Below, piece by piece: positions 34,201 through 43,194 of a DNA stretch of 64,000 bases. The DNA is taken from NCBI GenBank assembly GCA_002633005.1, contig NMRA01000166.1, positions 619,595 to 683,594 of the forward strand, read 5' to 3'. Both the position numbers and the translations under genes were made by a program. The DNA comes from Phoronis australis (lineage: Eukaryota; Phoronida; Phoronidae). Under the pieces are notes generated by a model. That model did not search any database and had not been told where the DNA came from. It saw nothing but the letters and a program-made list of their open reading frames with translations. Numbering within the stretch: the first letter of the stretch is position 1; every line of letters starts with the position of its first letter.

Positions 34201-36644
34201 AAACTGAATTTTAAAGCACAGAATCATCGCTTTTTTAAGTCCCCTATGATCACAAAAACGTAAGACGCAAGAAATGATATAAATTCTGTGTCTGTAAATT
34301 TTGTTTAGCTATGGCCTTATAATCCGCTATCAAAACAGATCAACGTTTCTTAAAATATAAGGAAAGCCTTACGAAATTTGGCAAACATGCCCTTTAAAGC
34401 AAAAGGCTGCGAGGATGTTCAAACTCCTCAACTAACAAACAACTTTTTTATGCTGGAAAAAGAGTCGGCCAATGTAGTAATAGTTTAAGAGGTGTCCATC
34501 CGTGATGTGTTGATCATATTATTATCAGTATATTTTGAAAGCAAGTATCACTTCCTTGTCTGTTGATGCCGGTCTCCACATTTTACTATAGGACGCATGA
34601 TTCTGATGATCAAATTTCAAGTCGGGACGTGCACATGGGCTTGTGCGATGTTTTGCTATTACACTATTCACATAACATAATTCAATTCCACCCATAGGCT
34701 CCTCTGTTCGACTGGTGCTGGCCTCTACCGGAACCTTGTGCAGCGGCTCAGTATTTGGTCTCATCTATCTCTACTCAGTTGAGGTCTATCCCACGTCCAT
34801 TAGGACCATAGGGCTCGGCATTGGATCAATGTGGGCGCGCGTTGGAACCATGCTGTCGCCTTACGTGGTTTTACTTGTAAGGGTCTTTTGTTTTCCTCGT
34901 TTATTGCTAGATCAGGTGTACAACCAAGATTACTTTCATTATAAATGCAACGTTGTTATAACCAATTAAACATTTTAAGTTTTAGCACTTGTATACCGTA
35001 GGGTCACGTATTAGCTTATTTTTTTCTAAGACGTTTTGACCCAGCGCTTTTTCCAAGCCTGCGCTTATTCAAAACCGGGCGCTTACTCAACAAGGCCAGA
35101 TTTGCGGACCCGGCGTTCACATACTGTTGACAGTTGTTACCAACAGCGTGGTATGTTTGATAACATTTTATGAATAAACATTGTTTTGAACAATGTTCGT
35201 TTCACTTGACGACCATAAACAGACGAGCTGGGAACTGGCTTTTACATGTTATGTACGTTTTTAAAAACAACCATTACGTCACTTATGATTTTTAACGCTT
35301 GCGACGCATCTATTCATTAATTCCAAGTGTTTTGTTCATATTTACATTTAGTAAGCAGTCGGCCCTATACTATCCTGTAAAAAGTAAAATACAGTCGGAG
35401 TTGTTCTTTCAGTTAGTCTTGAATTTTTAAATGGCTTTTACTCGGGAGCTTACTTTGCGATGCTGCCCCTTATTAAAGGACAGATGCTAACATGTGACAT
35501 TGCGAAATGTATAAAACATCGACAAGTTGCAAGAATCACCCTCCAAAAACCTTTGCTAAACCATATCGTTGTGCTCGCAGCATTCGTGATAATAGGTGAC
35601 AGGTAATCGTTTATGTTTACTAATTCCTGTGCCCTGATTAGATGGAACGTACATGAAGTGGGATTGACATGTCCCAAATATTCTTTGCCTAGGCCAATTC
35701 GAATCAGTGATAGCCTGAGCGAATGAATCGATGGATTTATTCTTTATTATACTACACAGGCTTGTAAAACACCGTAAATGGGGAAAGGCCTAAACCAATA
35801 CAGGATACATGAACGTAAGAAGCTCTATAGAACAACACTAAAGACAGAATTCTGTGCCCCTGATTGAAAAGCTGCCATTGCACCAATTGTCGAAAGTGAA
35901 TAAATATACTTAAAAAGGGCAATTACTAAATTTCCGTGAAAATCTGATGGTTTGAAAATGTTTCTTTGAAATCAACTGAAAGTCCATGTATCTCTTACAG
36001 TCTGAAATATCAACGGTTTTACCCTACGTCATTTGTGGTGGACTTGCCATCCTGCTAGCTCTCTTGTTCACAGTAGTGCCGGAAACTCGAAACAAGCCAC
36101 TTTGTGACACCATCGAGGAGGCTGAAAAAGTCAACAAGTTGTTTTTCCGGCTAAGGTAATCCATAGACTAATCTTAAGAAGATATTTTCTACCTGTATGC
36201 TTAAACAAGATATACCATAATTTTGCCGAGATCTGCATGCAAGCAATTCAGGCTCGAAAAAGTATTCAATTCTCATACAACAGAGTGGGTTTGTACAAAT
36301 TAGCGGAAATGAGGCCTATATCCAAGACGTACGCAGATATCAGGTTTGCCTGAATCGATAACATTACATTAGAGGTAAAAGAAAACTCGAAACTTCCCAC
36401 TGGGAACGACCCCTGATTATTGGCTTGCAAATGACTATGCGGAGGGAAAAAATCACCCGACTAAGATTGAATATGTCTAAAACACGACACTCGCGTGTTT
36501 CCGCCTGGTTGCCGTTCATTTACGGGTGCTTGTGCTGACGAAATGATAACCTTTTCATTCAAGCAACTTGTTTACAGAGAGCCAAAAGAAAAGAAAAAGG
36601 AAGTCTACAATGCTATAGTGCGAGATGTATTGGAAGATGTGTAA
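25223..36644 (+). CDS. SLC22-type organic cation/carnitine transporter (MFS), nine exons
   Basis: A plasma-membrane major facilitator of the SLC22 type, likely moving an organic ion; the substrate cannot be read from sequence. Exons: 25223-25651, 26232-26335, 28032-28186, 30151-30322, 32020-32152 (or 32149), 32304-32598, 34698-34876, 36001-36155 and 36578-36644. All borders are GT-AG, every phase joins, and the sum is 1689 bp, about 562 residues, near the family's 550. Seen in order: an N-terminal helix (LLNMVGLLTIFPVVW), a large glycosylated extracellular loop ending PCQRWHYDE, WNLVCGKAW, the MFS signature SDRFGRRPTI, PSPRWLMANGRYDEA, RTPNMRKTTL, YSVEVYPTSIRTIGLG and VVPETRNKPL. These are SLC22 landmarks. 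The exon 5 donor (GTGCGT, or GTCGTG) is weak. The charged tail EPKEKKKEV is cytoplasmic. The member (OCT, OCTN or OAT branch) is not resolved. Confidence 0.93.
28255..28570 (+). repeat. Dispersed repeat in transporter intron 3 (partner at 5610-6000)
   Basis: Shares CATATCTCAGAAATGG-like, CGAAAACGAAAC, ATTTAGAAAATTG and TGGTACAAAGTCAAAAATC blocks with 5610-6000, in the same orientation. Confidence 0.5.
29083..29336. mobile_element. Harbinger-like MITE (254 bp) with TTA flanks
   Basis: The left end GCAAGGGTATCATAGAATCA and the reverse complement of the right end, GCATGGGTACCATAGGATTA, are closely matched; pairing continues through ACGAGCAT to about 30 bp. TTA lies directly outside both ends (29080-29082 and 29337-29339), the 3 bp TWA duplication expected of PIF/Harbinger. 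The interior holds degenerate copies of a TGATTTTTGTTCGTATG-like motif. It lies in transporter intron 3. Confidence 0.6.
30355..30660 (+). repeat. Dispersed repeat in transporter intron 4 (partner at 37690-38000)
   Basis: Blocks shared with 37690-38000 in the same orientation are CCGTTATG, TCTCAAATTG, ACTGACAGTT, CAGGCTCT, TTAACTTGTCACG-like, GTCAGTTC and GGTAAGTGGTCTAAAT. This suggests a family of repeats around this locus. Confidence 0.55.
30826..31880 (+). repeat. CAC/CAT-rich simple repeat, about 0.9 kb, split by a MITE
   Basis: Imperfect trinucleotide runs (ACC, ATC, CAC, CAT) with almost no G fill 30826-31409 and resume after the MITE at 31418-31564. They produce long Thr/Ile-rich chance frames. 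The bias is strand-asymmetric: C and A on the plus strand. This is intron 4 of the transporter. Confidence 0.9.
31418..31564. mobile_element. hAT-like MITE (147 bp) with perfect 8 bp target duplication
   Basis: CGCAGATA flanks both sides exactly (31410-31417 and 31565-31572). The ends CCCTGCTGTAGTGG and (reverse complement of the right end) CAGTGCTGTAGTGA pair as terminal repeats. The body matches 40414-40579 in opposite orientation, including TGGCATTTGAA / TTCAAATGCCA and AATTTTA / TAAAATT. An 8 bp duplication with CAGTG...CACTG ends fits hAT. Confidence 0.85.
33026..33047. repeat. (AT)n microsatellite
   Basis: Uninterrupted alternating A and T, about 11 units, in transporter intron 6. Confidence 0.9.
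33485..34285 (+). repeat. Diverged 80 bp tandem array, about ten units
   Basis: A unit of about 80 bp starts TTTTCAACCCATGAAATC, continues GTTTGCAAGTCCTCGGTAAT, then CACAAAAACGTGTTACCAAG and GGTCCTTTGAAATA. Unit starts fall near 33485, 33561, 33641, 33720, 33801, 33879, 33960, 34039, 34119 and 34207. Units differ by 15-30 percent by eye. It lies in transporter intron 6, and no conserved reading frame runs through it. Confidence 0.85.
34996..35100 (+). repeat. Transposon end with ACCGTA...GCGCTTATTC motifs
   Basis: It begins TACCGTAGGGTCACGTATTAGC and continues with CAGCGC, GCGCTTATTC and GCGCTTACTC. A related end occurs at 58170-58250 (ACCGTATTCGCC ... ATAAGCGC). It is probably a fragment of an interspersed DNA element in transporter intron 7. 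Confidence 0.4.
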
Positions 36645-37689
36645 CTCTTAATTTTTGTCAATTGTGAGAAGTTGCAAGTATGCGGTATCTTTTACTTCGA
36701 TGTGATAGCTAGGGTCAGTTTATCGTCTACCACATTAAGAGCAGCACAATTCTTCATAAAAAGTAGAATACAAGCAGTAAAGATTTGTTTTGTCATGATT
36801 TAATTGGAAACACGCACATTTGACAGCAAGTGATAGTGATGCCAGAGTACGAGGGTGCACATCTTGTAGCTGTTTTGTTCCTGTTACGTTTATAATGTGG
36901 TTGGCGCCTAGAACAAGTACATCTGTGATAAACTGCCTATGGCTTCTCCAACTGGAATTAAATTTCGCCCACGACGTCAAGTCGTCCCGTTTCCACTAAC
37001 TTTTCACAGAAACAAATCTCTCTTGGATCTGCATGCAGTAAGTTTTAGTGTAAGCTTACAGTAGGCGACTAAGCGAATAGGAACTGTTATGTGTATGTTG
37101 ATTCAAGGATACCGACCCAGGTTCTACGGCATTCCAACCAACGCTTGTAAAACACTGTCCACGACACATTGAGACTAGGTTATTTTCACGCTTATTTTAA
37201 GACGTTACGGACATATTTTCTATAAGGTCGCGAATATTAGACTTTAGGTGTAGCCATACACTATTACCGTAGGTGGGAGCTATATAATATCACACTATAT
37301 TGTTATTCCATGCATTTATTAATGAACGCTTAGTGTTTTATACAATTGATAATTAAATTGGTGGTATTAAGAAAATAGGGCCTCGTGAAAGAAAGGTTGG
37401 TTTGCCTTTTTTACTTGCACGACTAAATGAGCTTTTGGCTAACTAAATAAACATAACCGTTTGATGACACTGTTCGCATCCTACTTAGCAGGCTACGTTA
37501 GTCACATCTCCTGTGTATAACATCTAGTGAGACTTTCAGGTGTGAAGTTACATTGCTCATCTTCTACGACAGCTGGTTGGCGTTGGAGAATTACTCTACA
37601 TTATTGTTATGAGGAATATACTATTTAATGCTTAGAGCTCTGCACTTTTTATTAAAGCAGTATTAAACCCGCATTACGTCACAAAAAAC
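36645..37689. other. Transporter 3' flank, no other gene
   Basis: Likely the transporter 3' UTR followed by spacer. No domain or splice-bounded exon is seen. Confidence 0.4.
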
Positions 37690-38000
37690 AACTTTTGTTT
37701 TAAGCCAGTTACCGTTATGAAATCGGTCTCAAATTGTTTCTTTGTCAAAAAAATACGATTTCTGTGTTTGGAAACAACTGACAGTTTGTTGTTGCTTGAG
37801 ACCAGGCTCTGCAAATTAACTTGTCACGGCGTGTCACTTCATTTGCCCAGTATCGTCTCGAGTAATAAAAAATTGTCAGTTCATTGCAAGACCAAAAATC
37901 ATGTTTTATTAATTTCAGTCGGAAAAAATTGACACATATTTTCTAGTGGTAAGTAGTCTAAATCAAAATTAATGTCTTTGGCGGATGGCGGGCTTATAGT
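37690..38000 (+). repeat. Dispersed repeat (partner at 30355-30660)
   Basis: Same blocks and order as in transporter intron 4: CCGTTATGAAATCGGTCTCA, ACTGACAGTTTGTTG, CAGGCTCTGCAAATTAACTT, then GGTAAGTAGTCTAAATC. Diverged, same orientation. Confidence 0.55.
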
Positions 38001-38145
38001 CGCTTTTATTAAAAAACAACCACGGTTTTAAATCGACATGTTTCGGTGTTATTTATTCAGAAGAGAGAATATAGTGGCCACCTAGCTAGGCCGAGCAACA
38101 AGTGATGAAACACAGATACAATCAGTTACATGGAGTGACAATAAA

Positions 38146-38330
38146 CTAGACCAACAATGACAACCTGTGGTGTGCCAGTTGCCTATTGCGATTGGGCTTG
38201 CACCAACTGATGTGTAGAGCCTCACGAATTTTAAGCTCCTTTGTTGTTTCTGCCTGGTCTATTATTGCAAAGTCATTGAAAGAGCACTGCTGATAACAAT
38301 GATTGGAGCTCTGTAGATGAATAATAATAA
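38146..38330 (-). pseudogene. C-terminal fragment of a Penelope-like GIY-YIG endonuclease
   Basis: The minus-strand frame reads FNDFAIIDQAETTKELKIREALHI then KPNRNRQ (split here to stay short): an F-x-I block followed by LKIREALxI...KPxxN. That is the conserved end of GIY-YIG domains in Penelope-like retroelements, after the catalytic part. The GIY and YIG motifs and the reverse transcriptase are absent, so it is only a 3' fragment. The motif pattern supports it; no search was run. Confidence 0.5.
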
Positions 38331-38423
38331 TGGTCAAGTTTATTGTCACTCCCTGTAACTGACTGTGTTTGTGTTTCATCACTTGTTGCTGGGCCTAGCT
38401 AGGTGGCCACCACATTCTCTCTT

Positions 38424-38462
38424 CTGATGATGGTGTTTGAATAAATGACACCGAAACATGTC
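38424..38462 (+). other. Hammerhead-ribozyme-like core, probably inactive
   Basis: CTGATGA (38424-38430), a 5 bp stem GGTGT / ACACC with an 11 base loop, GAAA (38453-38456), then C-AT-GTC, which could be a minimal stem III with a GTC cleavage triplet. Penelope-like elements are known to carry hammerheads of this small-stem-III form. One extra T lies between CTGATGA and stem II, and stem I would have only about 3 bp (CTT / AAG), so activity is doubtful. Confidence 0.35.
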
Positions 38463-38490
38463 AAGTCGATTTAAAACCGTGGTTGCTTTT

Positions 38491-39127
38491 ATTAATATAT
38501 GATGCTACTTGCCATCATGGAGATCTTATAGTTGCTTTAAAGTGCGCGTGTGTAGAAGACAGCCAGTCAATCTGAGCGCCTCCTCTATGATATTTCTAAT
38601 TTGTTTGAGACTTGTCTCGTGGGTCACTTTCAGTAAATGGTGAAAAAAGGTCATGAAGACACGGTCCCATCAAATTGTGCATTTGGTAGGCGAGGGCCAA
38701 ATCTAGAGATTGTGATTTGAATTAAATATCCTATGTGTTGTTTATTAATATAAAAGCAAATCGTATTGTCAGTGTCATAAGCAGACATGATTATTTTAAA
38801 ACTACATTTTGCAAAGGATTATGTACGTATTATTAAATGATTTACAAAATACTAGTGTTCATGAGTTCTTCTTTCCTTAGATGTCACAGAGCTTGCTTGC
38901 TCTGAATTTGGTCAGGTCGCTACAATAAGTCAATAGCTCGGTCTTGACATACAAGTGAACAAGTGTCATAGTTCCTTTCACACACGCCTTGCGAGTAAAG
39001 CGGGGAGCCTAAAACATAAGGTTTGTTATTTTATAGCCCATTTTCACATCGGGCACTGATACCTCAATCTCACGTCATTAATTATTCGCTCAAAAGAGTG
39101 ACTTGATTTTATCCCTATACCTTGAAA
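38491..39127. other. Spacer before the sushi gene
   Basis: No gene or defined repeat seen. It should hold the promoter and 5' UTR of the sushi-domain gene. Confidence 0.4.
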
Positions 39128-40225
39128 ATGGTAGGCTTAGTCTTGCTACCTCCTATGGTTACACTAATCTCATCTTCAGCACCAAGCCTGAATCTCCATT
39201 GCATAATTCCGTCAGGTCCCCAATGGTCAACACTGACAGACTCACACCAGTCTGTCCCAAACGGTACCGAAATCGTTTACAAATGCAACGAAAGCTACAA
39301 CGTTGAGTTAGGTGATAGTGCATCAAGTAAACAACGTACGAACAGGAATGCCAGTCGTCAATATCTAACCTGCGTGCAGAGCAACGGCACAGCACTGATG
39401 AAACCGTCCACTCTAAAAGAGTGCATACAAAGGAATTCATCTCTGCTCGACTGTAGTGTCCCTCCAAACCCACCTCGATCTCAGTTGAGCAATAGAACTC
39501 ACGCCATCGAGCAAGGAAGGGCTATTAACAACCAAAGTCGTTTACATTACCAATGCAACCCAGGAACCCACGTGGGCTCGGGTGTGACAACATTTTCAAT
39601 AATGTGCTTAGTACTGAACAACCAGACTTCGTGGATTCCGGCGAATCATAGCGGATGCGTCGCTATGGAAACAAAACATAGGCGCGTTACCCAGTGTAAC
39701 ATTGATTATGCTGGATTTGTTGAAAGTCCCCCTTCAATTGATACACTGTTTATTACGTTGGCTATTAACATTATATTGGCTGCTACACTGGCAGCTTTGT
39801 CTTACATAATAACCGATGTAAAACCTCCACCGGCGGTCAAATCTTCTCTTGGAAAACCTAAAAAGGAGTTTCCCCTTCAATCCAAAAAACCGATAGTTGT
39901 CTGGCGTCCTAGTATTAACAACAAACTTCTCGGGGATCTTCGACAGTCTCCAACACATGGTCACATCAGTAAGGAATCGGATCTTTCACTGGGGCCAGAG
40001 CAAAGCATACCGCACAATCCCACGAATGTCGCTAAGCTAACTGAAAAACAAGCATACAATATTGAAGAAATTTTTAAAAGAAGGCTCTCAAACCTGAATG
40101 ATATTCATGATTTAGAAGGCGGGAACGTTGGCCTGGAAAGGCCTCTTCTGAACCCCGTGCCAGAAGATGGAGACAGCTTCCTTTGCTCCAAACGCCACGC
40201 GAGGCCGGAATACTTTGGAAAATAA
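39128..40225 (+). CDS. Single-pass membrane protein with two sushi (CCP) domains
   Basis: An uninterrupted frame of 365 residues from ATG (AAAATGG). Residues 1-18 form a signal peptide (MVGLVLLPPMVTLISSSA). Two sushi domains follow, each with four cysteines: C25, C53, C82, C99 and C109, C143, C160, C177; the second has the usual tryptophan eight residues before its last cysteine. There are nine N-glycosylation sequons in the ectodomain. One membrane helix spans about 206-228, followed by a 137-residue cytoplasmic tail with basic patches and no known domain. Sushi domains mediate adhesion and complement-type binding. The two-domain intronless layout is unlike most sushi receptors, so it may be a lineage-specific or retroposed gene. 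The partner is unknown. The domain call is firm; the function is not. Confidence 0.85.
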   Translation: MVGLVLLPPMVTLISSSAPSLNLHCIIPSGPQWSTLTDSHQSVPNGTEIVYKCNESYNVELGDSASSKQRTNRNASRQYLTCVQSNGTALMKPSTLKECIQRNSSLLDCSVPPNPPRSQLSNRTHAIEQGRAINNQSRLHYQCNPGTHVGSGVTTFSIMCLVLNNQTSWIPANHSGCVAMETKHRRVTQCNIDYAGFVESPPSIDTLFITLAINIILAATLAALSYIITDVKPPPAVKSSLGKPKKEFPLQSKKPIVVWRPSINNKLLGDLRQSPTHGHISKESDLSLGPEQSIPHNPTNVAKLTEKQAYNIEEIFKRRLSNLNDIHDLEGGNVGLERPLLNPVPEDGDSFLCSKRHARPEYFGK

Positions 40226-40413
40226 CGATGAAACAACTGATATCACTTTAGTCGAAAATATATTTTAATCAACAAAATATTCGGCTATTATACTACTGTG
40301 AAGGTACTATTTTTTTCAAATCCTTCCTCTACGATCATGTTGGTCTGAGTTATTGCTAAAAATTTCTATAGTGTGTTATGTAGTCGACTAAATTGCCCTA
40401 AACTATTGTGTGC

Positions 40414-40579
40414 CAGTGCTGTAGTGGTAAAATTAGAGGTAAGTAGGTGCCCAAAGCCCACCGCATCACCTTGAGCACTGAACGTAACTTACAGTGCGTA
40501 GGCGCTACGTTCAAATGCCAAAAGGTAGTTGGCTGCGCCAACGTGCGCTTACGTGCGCCTACGCCCCACTACAGCACTG
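40414..40579. mobile_element. hAT-like MITE (166 bp), inverted relative of the copy at 31418
   Basis: The ends CAGTGCTGTAGTGG and CCCACTACAGCACTG are terminal inverted repeats. The flanks TTGTGTGC (40406-40413) and CTGTGTGC (40580-40587) match at 7 of 8. The body matches 31418-31564 in reverse orientation. It has extra CGTGCGCTTACGTGCGC sequence, so it is slightly longer. Confidence 0.8.
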
Positions 40580-40587
40580 CTGTGTGC

Positions 40588-40815
40588 GCGCTATGTCGTC
40601 TGGACGGCTTGAATGAAAAGGAATATTTCACGGCTAGCCGGTCGACCTCACCAGATAACGGAAGTTACCAAGTTGCGTGTTATCCAACCAGAAGACGGGA
40701 TCAAATTGTGGTCGTTCAAAACATAACGGAAGTTATCGTACTGCGTTTTAAACAACCAGAAGACGACATCAGTGGCTGCGTACCAATAAAAAGAGCAAAT
40801 GCACTATCAGTCTAA
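40588..40815 (+). pseudogene. Protein-like open segment beside the MITE, unknown
   Basis: About 75 codons with plausible composition (YQVACYPTRRRDQIVVV, then EVIVLRFKQPEDD and ISGC) run to a TAA at 40813-40815. The stretch ATAACGGAAGTTA...AACCAGAAGACG occurs twice, 68 bp apart (40655 and 40723), in different frames, so part of it arose by duplication. The MITE lies immediately 5'. It may be a broken exon of a secreted or membrane protein. I do not recognise it. Confidence 0.25.
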
Positions 40816-41740
40816 GTCTGAAACACAATGATAATGATGATTCCAAATGTTTCACATGTAACACATTACAGTGGCGACAATGAGAATTCGAAGTACGGTC
40901 AAGAGATACAATTTGCATGCTTATGCAACTAGCAGTGGTTCTTATATGCCCATTAGTTTAACGACAAACTTTTCAAGATTTGCAACAAACAAATAAAACT
41001 TTTACAAATTAACACAGCAGCAAGTTTTAAAAAATAAGCAGGATTGGTCTTATCTACGTCTTTTCATAAAGAATTACCATGACGTTTGGCAGATACAAAG
41101 AACATTACGGCGTTTTCCCGTTGCTCCCAACTAGTTCGATTCTATAGCCCAACAACAAGTTGCCGGGGAAGATGACCCTTGTAGTCAATATCTTACACGC
41201 TGATCAACTCCATTCCGGCATTTATGTTTGGAGGGCCAGCTCCCTTTTGTTCGATAATTGCTCTAATCTCCAATGAGATCATATCTAGCCTGACTGGGAT
41301 GAGCTGTTAAAATAAAAGTTAAGTTATAACATATTTGAACATAAACCAATACCATTTCTGAAATCCTCGTCAAATGGTGATCATGTTTAATTTTTGAATC
41401 GCCAAAATCGCCCAACTGCAACCAAAGTTACGACAATCTAATTCTTTCCGAATGTACCAATTCGCTCTGGATTTGACTGTGTTCACACGTGGTCTGTAAT
41501 AAGACTGGTAGATAACTGGCCTGCCTCTTGTCATACCAGACGAAAGACTGTGCTCGGCAGTTAACAAAGAAGCTAGATGTTATCACAAGCTCACAACCCT
41601 CTACATCTGGTAATAGTCCAGTCATTCTACGGATAACCCGGAAAAAAATTGCAACAGAAGGTTTTATTGCATAAATGGTATTCTTTCACACCCCTTAGTG
41701 TGAAAAAAAGTCTACCGGAATCGGAGTGGCGGAAGTTGGT
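40816..41740. other. Gene-free stretch
   Basis: No gene or domain recognised. A minus-strand frame near 41428-41625 has a few protein-like features but no identity. Confidence 0.35.
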
Positions 41741-41745
41741 TTTTC

Positions 41746-42400
41746 AAGATGGCGGACAAAATGGCCGCCAGATTTTCTGATGCTCACTTAACTCAAGAAT
41801 GGAATGTGATAGAGTAAAAATTCAAAAAGGTTTACCTATATTTTGTGGGTCAACAAATCCATTGGAGATGGTTTTGTATGACTGTGGTGACACCGTCCGC
41901 CATTTTCGAAGATATCCGCCAAATCCTCTACTTGAGTCGCACAACTTAGCACGAACAGATTAGTGTGTCGTCTTGCATCAAACGTCGCATCATAGGTTTT
42001 CTGGGTCGACTAATCCATTGAGACTCATTGAATTTGGCACTAATTATTACTTCCACCATTTCCAAGATGGCGGACAAAATGGCCGCCAGATTTGCTGATG
42101 ATCATTATAACTCGAGAGTGGAATGTGATAGAGTAAAAATTCAAAAAGGTTTACCTATCTTTTGTGGCTCAACAAAACCATTGGAAAAGTTTTGCACGGC
42201 TGTAGTGACACCATCACCCATTTTCCAAGATGGCCTCCAAAACTATTTCGAATCGCACTACTTCGCACAAACAGATTAGACCGTCTTGCTTCAAACATTG
42301 TATCATAGGTTTTCTGGGTCGACTAATCCATTTAGACTCATTGCGTTTGGCTCTGATGATTACTTCCACTACTTTCTAAGATGGCCACCAAATGGGTGCT
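41746..42400 (+). repeat. 318 bp tandem repeats with a palindromic GGCGGAC...GGCCGCC core
   Basis: AAGATGGCGGACAAAATGGC begins copies at 41746 and 42064, and a weaker third start lies near 42380. TTTTCTGGGTCGACTAATCC recurs near 41998 and 42310, and GATAGAGTAAAAATTCAAAA is also shared. The copies are diverged. The reading frame through copy 2 is not conserved in copy 1. Confidence 0.75.
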
Positions 42401-43194
42401 TCGTGTAAGAGCTTCTGATTCCAGAGACACACCGTATCCTGAGTTTTTAGGTCAGCACGTCCATTACAATAATTTTTGCCTGGCTCTTGATGAATACGAC
42501 TACCATTTTCAAGATGGTTTAACGAATAACTTATTTGGGTCAAAAACATTAGGTTTTCCTGGACTGAAGGATCATTCTCCTCCTGAAAAAATGTGCTGTA
42601 TTGAAAATAACTCTCTGCAAATAATTCAGTGATCTACTATCCACACTGTCTGTGTCACTTCCAGTTAGTTGTAAATGCTAGTGAATCTATACACAATCAA
42701 CCAGTATTTACACAACTAATCTCTGTTAACTGAGAATGAATTGCTGCAGCTAAAACCACGGCATTATCCACAAGCAACCGAGTACGGCAATCCTAACTTC
42801 TTGCAAGTACACCTCTTGGAACTGCAGTTGGTCTTACACGAGCATCTCACTACTTTCAGCAGGTTCTCTGGTGCTGCTGACTGGTCTGTCGTCGTGGGAA
42901 TGAATTTTCTACCTGCCAGCATCCATCCCCAATACAGCGAGTCTAGGCCACTGCCACGGAAACTTGACCGCTCTTGCTCTTGATAGTATGTCCCGGCAGC
43001 AGGGAATTTAGCTGCTGAAGAAAGTTGGTGATAATGACTGTATTTGGACTGTGACTAGTCTGAAACCTCATCCACAAATCGCCTGTATCTCAAGTCATCC
43101 AAATTTCCAGATCCAGGACTGCCATGAAGCACAGATACAATTCTTACCAGCTTCAAACATGTCTTGCTTCAGCTGCATGTGTCTAGTGAATACT
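42400..43194. other. Spacer, no gene recognised
   Basis: Short frames only. It may include the decayed 3' end of the minus-strand transposon gene that follows. Confidence 0.35.

Larger units (their letters stand above)
38011..38490. mobile_element. Inverted repeat built on a Penelope-like element 3' end
   Basis: The left arm 38011-38153 and right arm 38331-38490 are reverse complements at most positions. Matching stretches include AACCACGGTTTTAAATCGAC, ACATGTTTCGGTGT, GTGGCCACCTAGCTAGG, AGCAACAAGTGATGAAACAC and GAGTGACAATAAACT. The left arm lacks about 15 bases present in the right arm. The centre carries a GIY-YIG-type coding remnant. Tail-to-tail 3' ends are a form known for Penelope-like elements, so I read this as two inverted partial copies. 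Confidence 0.7.

Noticed and set aside
33485-34285. CRISPR-like array
   Set aside because: The 80 bp units are diverged along their whole length with no repeat/spacer division, and they lie in an animal gene intron.
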